From Panagrolaimus kolymaensis (Eukaryota > Nematoda > Chromadorea > Rhabditida > Panagrolaimidae): a stretch of 64,000 nucleotides of DNA. Below the pieces are notes generated by a model. It made no database searches. It saw nothing but the letters and a program-made list of their open reading frames with translations, and was not told where the DNA came from. Where the stretch lies: the NCBI GenBank assembly GCA_028622995.1, contig JAJQJQ010000046.1, forward strand, positions 744,001-808,000, written 5' to 3'. Position numbers and translations under genes: made by a program. Each line of letters begins with the position of its first letter. Position 1 is the stretch's first letter. Below, one piece after another: positions 24,244 through 35,196 of this stretch.

Positions 24244-26929
24244 ATGGTGGAGAAACCCAAAGAACGAAAACTTCCGTCACTTGGAAAAGCACGAACTCCA
24301 TCCCTTCATGCTTCAAACATTATTCTTTTTAAAAATTTAGAAAATTATCTCAAATTCCATGCAAGTATATTCTTATTAGCTTGGTATATTTTACCAACAC
24401 CAGAAAATGAAAACGGTGAAGATGACCATCATGTATTGCCACCATCAACTAAATCAATATCAGTAAAATCGCGGGATGTTGATAAAAAATATTTACAAAT
24501 TTCTGATAGTGAATATGAGAGTGATGTGGATGAATCGGAATCTTCAGAAACTCATTCAACAACCGACGATGAACATTCTGTTCATTTCCTTTCCAATAAG
24601 CTTTTAAAATTAAATGAAAGTGATGAAGAGAAGGAAGAACCCAAAAAAAGAGCTAAACCAAAGAAATCATCGACTTTTAAAATTAAAACACCTGAAAAAG
24701 CTCCACAAAATCTTGGTTTGATTAGTGAAAAGAATGATGAAGAAGCTGCTGCGAAGCCAGCAAAATCTCCAACTTCTACAAGCTATATTTTTACCGAAAA
24801 TAATATCGAAGCATCTAATAGCAATAATGCAGCCCAAATAAAAGCATCTCATTCACCGGGTGTGTCATCAAATCCAGAAGTTCCACAACTTCCATTGCCA
24901 TCAGTTAAGAAAATAATTCCAACTAAAGGCCATAAAAGCCAAATACTCAGTGAAGAATTGTTAGAAAGCTCTGATAGTGAAAGTGAGGCAATTTCAACGT
25001 CACAACCCAAAGAAGCTTCAATGGGTATTAAAGTTGCTAAAGAAGAACCTCAAAATGAAGTAAAGTATCTTGAAGATGAATTTTTTGATTTACTTGATGC
25101 ACCCAAACCACCAGCTGCTATTGCTAAACCTGGAGCTAAAATCCCTGAAAATGAAGCAATGAAGAAAAAAGAGGATGAATCAAAAAATAAAAAAATCATT
25201 GAAAAAAAGAAAGAAGTTGAAAGCCATGAACCAGCGTCATCGTCGTCAAGCAATCATCTTGCTCGATTGGGTTTAAACAAACTTGACTTGGATCGAAATA
25301 TTGTCGAACCAAAAGTTATCGATGTATTAAAAGAACTTGGAAGAAAAGAAGAAGAACCAGTATCTCCTAAGCTTAGATTATTGTTATCACCAGAAAAAGC
25401 TAAATCACCATCACCACCAAAGATAGAAACAAAGCCTCTTCAACAACAAAAACTTCCTGAAGCCACCGAAAAGCTTATGTCTGTTGGTGAAGCTAAAAAA
25501 GAACAAACAAAGCCTATAACAGAAACCAAAAAAGCTTTATCACCATCAGTCCTTAAATTCGACGCAAATACGCCATTGATTGAAGAAGACTTTTTAGAAA
25601 ATTGTCAATTTTCTGAAGATACTCCAGTAGTAGTTGTAAAAAGAAAAGTTGAGCCAAAACCAAGTAAGTACAAATATCAACTTTCTCTGTATATAATTTG
25701 TTAATAATGAAAAATATATTTTCAGCAGCGAATAAAAGTCCTTTATCACCCGCCAAACCTTTACCCTCACTTAACCATCCAGAAGCATCAACTTCAAGTG
25801 GTGCAGCAACAAGCCCACGAACACCAAAGCCATCAACGCTTAATCCTTTTACAGGTAAGCATCATCCTTTTAAGCCGAATTGTTTAATCAAACATTTTCT
25901 CAATTTTAAGAAGCCACATGTTCGTCTCTCCTTGCTGAAGTTGAAATTGTTGCAGTTGAAAACTCCACTGAATTTGATGCATCCTTTGAAGATTCTGAAG
26001 AAGTTGACGATGAACGCCTCATCATAGATTTACGATATAAAATTGATATACAATATAATGTCGTTAATTATAGAAATGTGAATGAAATGAAAAGAAGAAT
26101 TGCTCGAAGCATTCCAAAGTAAGCAGAAAACTTATTTTAGAAAATCAAGCAAACTAAAAGCTTAACTTTCAGGCCAAAATTAAACCATTTATTTAATTTT
26201 TGGATGGCAAGATTTCCTAAATTTCCAGAAATGGTTTTATTTTATCAATATCTTCAATGTCATGTTGATAAGTACGTTGAAAATGGATATATACATCCTA
26301 AAATTTATCAAAGTATGATTCAAGTGAGTTTCTGATATTTTACAATAATAAAAAAAATTATTTAACAAAATTTCAGGCAGTTGGAGATCGAGAACAAATA
26401 TTTGATAGTCATAAGGTTCTTGCCTCTGATATTCCATTAATGTGTGAACTAAAATTCCTTTGCTTTGATTCAAATTACCCGGATTTTGTTTATATTAATC
26501 CTGAAATCCTTAGAATTCAAGTTTTCCCTTTTGCATATGGTTTGCCATCAGAATTAATGTTTTGTTTTACTAAAAAGAAGGAATGGAAAGTTTCTGAACT
26601 TCGTGATATTTTTGCTGTTGCTGATACTCTAGTATTTTATCAACAACTTCATCATTTTGTTAATGATCGACCTGATTTAGTTATTCTTGAAACTCCAACA
26701 AATAACAATAGTATGGCTTTAGTTTTAGTTACTTTGATAAATTCCATAATCCTCTTCCTTTTTTTTAGTTCATTTTCCTGATATGTCTTTGAAATTAAAC
26801 GATCGAATCAGCACCCAATTATTTTGCTTTAATTTAGAATTTATGGATATTTCAATCTTTGAATATTTACATCTTCGAAATGATCATATTAAAAGTCTCA
26901 AACAATTTATGCCTTTTCGTGAACGCTAA
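24244..26929 (+). CDS. Uncharacterised protein with long charged disordered N-terminus
   Basis: Six exons: 24244-25663, 25726-25854, 25911-26118, 26173-26323, 26377-26710, 26769-26929, giving 800 aa with all junctions in frame. Residues about 60-520 are rich in Glu, Lys, Ser and Pro, with acidic-serine clusters (SDSEYESD, ESSDSESE), and are surely disordered. The last 270 residues look folded, with aromatic and hydrophobic patterning (NHLFNFWMARFPKF, QLFCFNLEFMD). I do not recognise the family. Exon 2 begins CAGCAG, a tandem acceptor that could add or drop one residue. The exon 5 donor is GTATGG. A TTTTTTAG just upstream may be a trans-splice acceptor. Acidic-Ser tracts hint at a nuclear or phosphorylated protein, but that is only inference. 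Confidence 0.68.
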
Positions 26930-27217
26930 AAAAAATTGCCCACAAGTTTTATAACATTTTTTTTGCATTGAATTTAAAAAAAACCCATGTGGCAATATTT
27001 TGTTGTTGTTGTAACTGGTTGTTTTATGTTTTATATAGCGTTGCATTGTCAGTTGTTATAAGAGCTCTCAATAAAAAAGTAAAGCATTAAAACAAGAAAA
27101 AAATATTTATGGTATCCAAAAAAACTATTTCAAATTTGTTTACAAAAACTTTATACAAAAGCAATAATTAACAAAAATGAAAATGTTTTAAAAAAAATAT
27201 TAAGTTATTAGTTGGAT

Positions 27218-28660
27218 TCAACTTGATGAGGCTTCTTTTTGTTCATCCATAATTTTAGCAAGCGATAATAATTTTTCAGTTCTCAGCCGTTGTTGTTCAT
27301 GCAAATTAATGTTAGGTTTAACTGGTGATATTATTTCTCCTTCTTCCACAGATCTTTTTGATGGTGACAATGCATATATTGAAGAATCAGAATTTGATAA
27401 GTTCGTAAGATCATCACTTGAAAGACGTTTTCTTGTTTGACGAGGAGTTCCACAAATTGGTGATTGAAGATTCTTTTGAGTATCGTTGTTACCAGGACCA
27501 TTATCGAAATGCAAAACTTTTCCATTGAATACATTCTTGATGTCATTTGAAGTTGGACACATAAAGGTATCAATACCAAGATCTTTTAAGGCTGAAGCTC
27601 TAGTTTCTCTTTCACCATAAGCATATGGAAAAATAGCTTTTACAACAATTCCACGGCTAGTTAACTCATCGAAACCATTCATAAGTTTTTTCATATTCCA
27701 AGATGGACGAAGAACAACATAAGCAATAGTACCTTCTGGCCAAAAAACTTCTTGAGCCCAACGAAAAAATGATTTCTTTTTTGGAAGAACAAATGATGCA
27801 ATAGAAATTGCATGTTCAATATCATGAGGAACAATTAGATATTTGGGTGGCGGTCCTTCAGCTTCTTCTTCTCCTTCAAAAACATTTTGACGCTCTTCTG
27901 CAACAGGAATGTGTATAACTTCAGTAAAAATCGATGTTTGACAAATAATGGAATCAGGAATTGTTGAAGCAAGAGAGAGAATCTTCGTATTGACATCTTC
28001 GACAGTATCAAGCATATAAATTTCAAACGATGAGTTCGATCGCACCTTCTCAATATCCATATCATTCGTTCGTTCTACAGAAATAATAAAAGCTTTAACA
28101 TTGAATGATTTTTTCTCCATTTCATCAAGAGCAACCAATAAATCTTCTTGAGTCCAAAATGAAGGAATTATAATAAATGAGATGGATCCAGATGGCCAAT
28201 TCTTTGAAGCATTTTGAGACCATTCGAGAGATGAGATATCTTTTGGAATACATACTTGAATGAAATTTTGAAGGGAAGAAGATTCAATAACATCATGGCA
28301 ATTTTCTGGAACAACTAAATATTTGATTTGTTCACCATTTTCTCCAGCATCTTCTACGTCTTTCCAGTAACTTTGATCTTCTTCCAATGGTGTATGTTCG
28401 TCATTTTCTTCAGACTTTTCGAAACTTGTTTGAAATTCTTCCACTAATGAATTGGAGGAGGTCTCTCGAGAAGCAATTTCTTGTTCATCCACAATCTTCG
28501 AAGCATAATCAGCAATATATTCGACCAATTTCAATGCCTCGACAAAGGTGAATGGTATGGCCGCGGCATATTCAGGATTTCTTTCAGATGCTTCTTGGAA
28601 CAATTCAAACCATTTGATTTTGGCAGCTTCGATGATTTCTGGAGAAAGATGAGAATCCAT
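27218..28660 (-). CDS. Uncharacterised intronless protein with a duplicated ~110-aa domain
   Basis: A single 480-codon exon, unusual among its intron-rich neighbours. Residues 1-65 are predicted helical. Two related domains follow: about 113-225 (KYLVVPENCHDVIE, WPSGSISFIIIPSFW, FNVKAFI) and about 273-380 (KYLIVPHDIEHAIS, WPEGTIAYVVLRPSW, IVVKAIF). The shared pattern KYL-VP, then WP-G-I, then a VKA strand shows an internal duplication; alternating hydrophobics suggest an alpha/beta fold. The C-terminal 90 residues are polar with SPSKR- and TPRQTRKR-like basic pieces. I do not recognise the family. The missing introns may mean a retroposed origin. Confidence 0.75.
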   Translation of the reverse strand: MDSHLSPEIIEAAKIKWFELFQEASERNPEYAAAIPFTFVEALKLVEYIADYASKIVDEQEIASRETSSNSLVEEFQTSFEKSEENDEHTPLEEDQSYWKDVEDAGENGEQIKYLVVPENCHDVIESSSLQNFIQVCIPKDISSLEWSQNASKNWPSGSISFIIIPSFWTQEDLLVALDEMEKKSFNVKAFIISVERTNDMDIEKVRSNSSFEIYMLDTVEDVNTKILSLASTIPDSIICQTSIFTEVIHIPVAEERQNVFEGEEEAEGPPPKYLIVPHDIEHAISIASFVLPKKKSFFRWAQEVFWPEGTIAYVVLRPSWNMKKLMNGFDELTSRGIVVKAIFPYAYGERETRASALKDLGIDTFMCPTSNDIKNVFNGKVLHFDNGPGNNDTQKNLQSPICGTPRQTRKRLSSDDLTNLSNSDSSIYALSPSKRSVEEGEIISPVKPNINLHEQQRLRTEKLLSLAKIMDEQKEASSS

Positions 28661-29364
28661 TAGTATGAGTAGCTAAAAATTGACAACATTTGTAAATAAT
28701 AATATTTTGTACAAACATTAAGCGAATGCAACACGGAAATTTTGAAACAGAAAAAAAAGAAGAAGAAAGAACTTTTGCACATGTGTTATAAAAAATTGTG
28801 TTCAATAACATTGTGCCAAAAAAAAGCGAGTTAATTTACATGATGGTTTCAAATACAGTATTTTTTTTGTTTCAAAATAATTCGAAAGTTTCGAAAATAT
28901 GGCTTCGCTCGATCAATGAAAATAATTTCAATATTTTTAATATTTGTTTCGCTTTAGAAAAAGCAAAACATTCCAAAATTTATTTAAATTCTTTCCTTGC
29001 CACTTTAAAAAGAGCTGGAAATTAATGATTACCTCAAATTAAAGGGTAATTAAACCGAAGATAATAGCCAAAGTTTGATTATTTCTTTTGCAAGCCAATG
29101 AAAGAAAATATGCGTTTGGACTTTTTTTTGCTTGCACTCTCTTTTCAAAAAAGAGAATCACAGAAAAGCAAATAATACATGCTGGAAAAGAAGGTGCGCT
29201 TGTTGCCGTTCTTTTTTTTTGTAAAATAAAAAAGACATCGAAAACAATTTTGCACAATTTTGTCGAGCGACCAAAAAGACTTTATTTGCTTTTAATTTGT
29301 AACTTATGTTAGTAAAAAATATGGTTTATTATGAAAAGAAAAAAAGTACTAATAAAAGTTTAGT
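28661..29364. other. Intergenic with one dispersed repeat copy
   Basis: Promoter side of the 480-aa gene and 3' side of the next membrane gene. Apart from the repeat at 28941-29068 nothing is recognised. Confidence 0.5.
28941..29068 (+). repeat. Dispersed repeat, copy A
   Basis: Closely similar, by eye, to 53381-53510: both start TATTTGTTTCGCTTT, share GAAAAAGCAAAAC, CTTCCAAAATTT-like and AAAAAGAGCTGGA blocks in the same order, and end in TACCTCAAATT and GGTAATTAA. No terminal repeats are evident. Confidence 0.7.
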
Positions 29365-30645
29365 TTATTGATTAATAATTTCCGCCGCATCAATCCTTCG
29401 AAAGCGATAATAACCATTTTGAAATAATGTTTCCATAATAGATGCAAGACAAAGTGAAGCGGTCATGGTAAAAAGCATGGTTGTTGGATATGAAGATTGA
29501 AATAATACAAGCAAATTTAAACCAACCGCACTTTCAACATTTTTAGGTAAAGTTTGAAATGTATTTTGTATGTAATAAACGGCAAAGGCAGATAAGGTAA
29601 AACAAAAATATGTTGGAAAAAATATTAGAGTGAAGGAACTCAAATAAGGTCGAGCATTTTCATTTGCTGAATTTTCAGCTATCAATAAAAAATGTTCTGC
29701 TAAAATAATGATAAATAAAAAGTAATTATTTCAAAATAATGAATAAATTGTGTGAAAAGTGAAACCATGGATTCCAAATGATTTAAATGCTGCCAAAGAA
29801 AAAATATTTGAATAATAAATTTTGTGTGAAGTTTTATTACATTTAAAAACCATGCAACCCATAAAATCATTATATCAGCTTCCGATGGCCAATGAGGCTT
29901 TAATTTTAATTTAAATAAAATTAAAGTTGTGTATGAAAGTAAGATAAAATTAAGAAAATGAAGAAATAATCTCGCTAAAATTTGAGTGTAACGAATAGAA
30001 AAATTTTCTTTTGTCATTGCAATTAATTGACTCAAATAAATATTGTATAAAACCGAAATTAAAAGTATCGATAAACAAAATGCAACCATAAATTTTGCTA
30101 ATAAACTTTTGGGTTTTATTTCATTTTTTATTATTGGCAAATGGCGATGATGTGGCTCACGTTGAGCAAAAAATATAATCAATCCTATGCAAGCAATAAA
30201 TAATTCCATTGTGAATGAATATGTAAAGGCTTCGTTTCCTTTCTGAAAATCAACAATGGTTGCTAAAAATTAAAACCAAAAAAAAGAGTAATGAAAAAAG
30301 TTTACAATGGAGTAATAAAGTTCTTTTTGAGAAGATGAAAGATTTTTTGAAGAAGTTTGATAATGAATAAATTTAAGACACATTAAATTTTTTTCATTTA
30401 AAGCTTCACACATTTCCATGTGCACGACGACTGATTCTAATATCCATTTTTGTAAAGCATTTGTAAACAAAGTGCAACAAAAAAACTAAACTCAAAAATT
30501 TTTAATTAAAATTTTAAAAACCAAAAAAGTGTTTTTTTACCCATTTATCCGAATAAGAAATTTTATAAACCGGCGCCACTAACATTAAATAAAGTAGCTG
30601 AACAATGAGATATGGAATAACACACGAAATATAAAATAAATCCAT
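29365..30645 (-). CDS. Multi-pass membrane protein, possibly frameshifted
   Basis: Four candidate exons: 30645-30541, 30485-30306, 30242-29766, 29699-29365. Exons 1-3 join in phase 0. They carry about five hydrophobic helices (DLFYISCVIPYLIVQLL, FTMELFIACIGLIIFF, KFMVAFCLSILLISV and others), and exon 4 adds two more and a short tail (RFRRIDAAEIINQ). Exon 3 can only end at a GTTTCA donor in phase 0, whereas exon 4 reads openly only if one extra base is carried in. The junction is therefore off by one. It could be a pseudogene, a sequence error or a splice site I missed. The layout suggests a chemoreceptor-like seven-helix protein, but no family is recognised. Confidence 0.5.
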
Positions 30646-30737
30646 AATTAATTCATATCTTTGATATTTGTAATGAAGGACGAAATCAAAATCCCAAAAA
30701 ATGTGTATCTTTGAAATTTTTGAATAAAACCCATACA

Positions 30738-31019
30738 ATGAAAGAACCAAACGAACGGCCAAATTTTGAAGAAATCGTTGAAACTTTGGAAGATTTAATG
30801 AAATCCTTTCCAAATAATTCAAAACCATTGATTGATTTAGCCCAAATGGATGATTGGGTTTTTATTGAATCACCATCACCAAGTTCAGAAGAAGATTTAA
30901 CTCAACCTCCTCCACTTGATATCGCATTTGGGAATGATGCTAAATGGCAAAAGAAAGTCAAACGTCCATTACCAGAATTAATGAAAAAAACTTTTTGCTT
31001 GAAACATCTTAGACACTGA
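30738..31019 (+). pseudogene. Stranded 3' end of a protein-kinase gene
   Basis: The translation begins KEPNERPNFEEIVETLEDL, the subdomain XI signature of tyrosine or TKL kinases (P-x-x-RP-x-F-x-E-I). It then runs on as a polar tail with SPSPSSEEDL and a stop at 31017-31019. Nothing upstream on this strand encodes the rest of a kinase: 30270-30700 is used by a minus-strand membrane gene. It is either a truncated duplicate or a remnant left by rearrangement. Confidence 0.4.
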
Positions 31020-31411
31020 GTAAATAGGTGACCATGCTTGTCAATGCTTTAAAAAACCTTTTATTAACAACCATTCGTGAGAACAACTCTTGGAAGGTTA
31101 AAAATCCATTTTCATTGCTCATAAACGTATTTTCCTTTCTTTAGTTTCTCTAATGTCCACAGTGAACATTTAATAACTCTCCTTAACCAATATAAGCAAT
31201 AATCATATTTGTCTATTTTATAAACGAAAAGTATCATAGTTTCAATTTTCTCAAATAATAAAGCTTTATGTTCTAAGATTTTTCATATCTAAAGCTATGT
31301 AAAGTTGCTTTTAAAACAGACGCAAAAATAACACAAGAAACACAAAAACATTCATTTTATTAACAAAGTAAAAGGTAACAAACAAGAATGATAAAGAAAA
31401 TCAAAAAACAA
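31020..31411. other. Short AT-rich spacer
   Basis: No features apart from AATAAA-like signals on both strands. Confidence 0.4.
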
Positions 31412-32744
31412 TTAAGATTTGATTTCAAGCTTATGAGGAGTTGGACAAGATTGAAGCAGATTTTTCAGAATAGCTTTAATTTGATCTTTCTCATCAACGG
31501 AAGTGCAACAAAATGAAATTGAAATATGAGCATTCGGATGATTCTAAAAAAGCAAGCAATGTGAAAAAAAGAAAGAAAAAAGAAACGAAAGAAAAGTTAC
31601 AACAAACCTTAATAAACTCAACAAAAGCATCATATTCAAAATGTTTTAGAAAAACATTATTTAATTCAAAAACTTTGAGATTGACGAAAGGCGGAAGGTC
31701 ATAAGCAAGCTTCTTGAACGTTTCATTTGTAACACTAAAGTTTTCTGAATCAATTAGAGATAGACGATCGCCAACAACGTCACTAAAAAACATCCATTAC
31801 AAAGAATAAATGCGATTGAAACAAAAAAAAACTTACTATCGAAGCTTTTCAAGATTTGGTAATTCTTCGATAATATCTTCTAGCAAAATAACAGTATCGT
31901 TCTCATCCAAAATTGTAACATCATTAAAGCATAAATTCTTAACCATTTCAGATGAAACGAGCTTTTCATATTCGTTTAATGATAGAATTTGTTGACTTAA
32001 GAATAATCCAGTAAGAGAACACAATTCAACTTTTTCAAGCAAAGCAGAAATGATATGCTTATTACTGCTATAAAAGCCAGCATTACATTTGAATGGATCG
32101 GAATCATATAAAGAAATAATGCCATTGAGAATAAGCTTCTTATCAGGATCAACGGGAACATCATTGATGAGCATGTTGTCAGGATTAACCAATTTGAGCA
32201 TTGTAGGTTTTTCACCTTTCATGTAACTTGAGAATCCCATCCAAAATGGTCCCTTTTTGAGCTTAAAAAGCCTATTCAAGACGAGAGGTTCAAGTGTTTC
32301 CAACATTTCATTATCAACTTTTTGTTTGTCAACAGCTTCTTTCATTTGATTGTTGCCATTAAGAAGGTTAAGTAGCTTATAGCTATCTTCACTTCGTTGA
32401 GGTTTTTTATCTTTACGTTGAGAATTCACTTCTTTTAATTGCTTGATTGTATTCTGAAGTTGAGAATTCTTAACCTTCAATTGAACGTTTTCATCTTCAA
32501 GCTGATGTGTTCGGTTTAAAGCTTCACGATACTTGAGTTCCATGATTGCCATCTAAAATGATAATACATGTTACAATAAAATGTGTCAAAGATGTAAAAA
32601 TTAACTAACCTCTTTGACGCTCTTATCATATTCTTTCTTCCATGAAGCATTAACACCATCGAAAATTGCACGAGAAATTGACGTGATGTTTTCATTATCA
32701 TTTGTTGGCGTTGATGATTGAACGTCTTGAAAAAAGTTTTCCAT
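31412..32744 (-). CDS. Coiled-coil protein with nematode F-box-associated-like C-terminus
   Basis: Four exons: 32744-32610, 32552-31837, 31782-31608, 31543-31412, giving 385 aa, all in frame. Residues about 45-110 form a coiled coil (ALNRTHQLEDENVQLKVKN) followed by a basic linker. The C-terminal 200 residues share the layout of the gene at 45.6-47.6 kb: a run of short strands and helices, an EELPNLEKLR-type segment, then NETFKKL, FELNNVF, YDAFVEFIK and a final ISISF strand. In nematodes such segments often follow an F-box in ubiquitin-ligase adaptors, but no clear F-box is seen here. The substrate-adaptor role is inference. Confidence 0.65.
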
Positions 32745-33215
32745 GGTTCACAAACGATTCTGAAAATAAGAAAATGAGAGTTAAATCAACGAAAAATGAA
32801 AGCGAAATAGCAGACAACAACAAACACGCTGATTTTGTAATAAACAACCTATGCAAATCATTCATGAGTTTATTACAGTCAAATGCAACAACATAAGGAA
32901 ATCTAGTTAGAAAAAAAGAGCAACAATTATAGGAGTAAAAAACTTGAAAGAACCCAAAAAAGTTAGTAACAATAAAAATTTTAGGCAAAAACAAACCAAT
33001 TTGGTGACCCTATCACGTTAGGCAGGCCCTATCACGTTAGGGTGCAAAATGCCAAAAAAAAGTCAATCGCTTGCAATTTTTAAAACAAATTTTTGTGTGT
33101 TAGTTGTTTTCAGTTTCAAACCTCACCATTATTATTTTAACGACTATCATCATCATTCGGGCATATTTTGATATAAAGAGAAAACACATTAATAACTGCG
33201 ACACATTCATTATAT
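32745..33215. other. Intergenic with a short direct repeat
   Basis: Between two minus-strand genes. Apart from the 15-nt repeat at 33008-33041, nothing recognised. Confidence 0.5.
33008..33041. repeat. Two exact copies of a 15-nt unit
   Basis: CCCTATCACGTTAGG occurs at 33008-33022 and 33027-33041, 19 nt apart, in otherwise AT-rich spacer. Confidence 0.8.
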
Positions 33216-34446
33216 TCAATAATGGCTATGAATCGAATGAAAATGCGTTGTGTGAACAACAACGGTAGTTTTGAAAAATCTTTTGCTTATAAATTTTCGA
33301 TATGGTTTCACAAAATATAATAAACAGCAAGAATCAAATATAACATGAAACGAAGAAAGGGGAAAAGCAAAATTTGCTATCCAACTTCCATATCGAAGTT
33401 GAAGCAAAAATGTTATAAATAAAAGTGCAACGGGAACAACAGCAAATAAAATAGCACCAAATAATTGGATTAAAAGTGCTCTAAAATTAATTTTAGTTTC
33501 TCTCAATTATAATATTCTAAGTCAAGAACTTACCGATGCAACATTTTATGTAAAGCTAAAGTATCTTTTGAAACCCTTTTAGCTAAACGTTTTAATCGAT
33601 AAATAAAAGTTATATTTAATCCCAAAAGTAAGATTGAATCAAAAATTGACCATGCACATAAACATGATAAAAGTACAGTTAACCATCCATTGGATAAAGC
33701 CGGATGAATTCCAATTGTCACCGGTAATATTTTGTAAAGTTGAGTCAATATTGGAAGATCAACTTCAAAGTGCTGTTGCAATTCATTAGGGTCATGTGAA
33801 ATGAAATATATTGGAACTAAAAATTATTATGCTGTAACTTTATCAAAAAATAAAGTTTGCTTTTTAATTTTAAGTGCGCGTGCCTGACCTCGTCAAGCTA
33901 AATCACATTAAATGTTTTTTTCAGAAACATAAATACATACATACCTTCACTAGTTACTACAATTGATATAAAAAGTATTCCACAACAAATATATGAAATC
34001 CTTGAAGATGTCAAGGATGTTCCAGAAGGAAATGCAGCCATCACTCGAAAAGTTAAAGATAACATAAAAGCAAAAATTCCACCAATAACAACAAAAAATA
34101 CAAAACCAATTAATCCGAAATACCATTGTCGATTTATTGGAAAATGACTATTCGCACTTATTAATGGAAGAGGCCAATGCATAATTGGATTAATATAAAA
34201 TATTGCAAATTCATAAATAATGTTAAACGTCATTTGAGCCAATACCGTATATCGAAATTTACCCATTTTTGTTGTAGATTTTTTAATAACTATAAAAGAA
34301 GTAAACGAATAAATTATGACTGAAGTAAGGAAGATAAAATCCATAAATATTCGAAGATAAAATTGTAAATTTGGATGCCAAATTTCTTGAAGTTGTAAAT
34401 CTTTCCATTCAGCAAAAAATTGTGTTGGACCTTCTTCCTCCATCAT
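33216..34446 (-). CDS. Srh/Sri-like serpentine chemoreceptor
   Basis: Three exons: 34446-33945, 33816-33534, 33480-33216, giving 349 aa with junctions in frame. Seven hydrophobic segments are visible. Family-type features are STTKMGKFRYTVLAQM entering TM2, the PIMHWPLPLISANS loop, ITFIYRLKRLAKRVS after TM5 and KPYRKFISKRF after TM7. The tail is rich in His and Ser (HTTHFHSIHSHY). It is a probable sensory GPCR. It resembles the receptor at 8.4-9.9 kb in plan but is not a close copy. The start could be either of two adjacent ATGs. Confidence 0.78.
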
Positions 34447-35196
34447 TTATGGTTGAGCTAAATAACATTAAAAAAAACTACCCAAATAACAAAGAAGAAA
34501 GTTTAAGACACCACAAAACTTCTTTTTTGAAGCTGGAAAAAAGTGCTAACACCTGTTTATTTATTTTTTTGAGGTAAAATCCAATTTAAAACTTTCCATT
34601 ATGAGTGCAAGAAATTAATTGTCATAAATGTTTAATATACAAGTACCAAAAATATTGAGTTTTGAGATTTGTTAACACCAAAGTTATGTATTTATAATTT
34701 TCATTAAAATTTTTTAAAGCTTTTCTTTGAAAACAATTACTAATTTGGAGCAACATTCACAAAATGAGTAACAAACAAACAAGGGAAAAGTTATGCGAAA
34801 GTTCCGCCATAGTGGTTTAAAAATAATTTTTCCCAATTTTGTAGCCATCAAAGTTTAGAAAGCATAACAAAATACATATGAGTGCCACCAGCCATAAGTT
34901 TACGGTATTCAGTGATTAAGCGAATCATCAAGGAATAAAAAAAGTAAAAAACCTTGAAAACAAATCTTCTTTCACTTTGCTCAACTTGCAAAAGTAATCC
35001 TTCACCAAAGCAACTGATCATTCACTAATCCATCTTTCAACAACAAAAAAAACAAGTAAGCAATATTGATTGGCATTTTTTCCCAACATAAACATTTCAT
35101 CATTTCAAAGATACTTTATTACATATATCATTCATCTTTTAAAAAAATAAATACATACAAAACCAAGACATAGCACTTTTTCTTTTATATTAACGT
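34447..35196. other. Intergenic, AT-rich
   Basis: No coding or RNA features recognised. Confidence 0.5.

Noticed and set aside
33001..33050. The paired 15-nt unit as a possible CRISPR-like array
   Set aside because: Only two copies with a 4-nt spacer in a eukaryotic spacer; no array structure.
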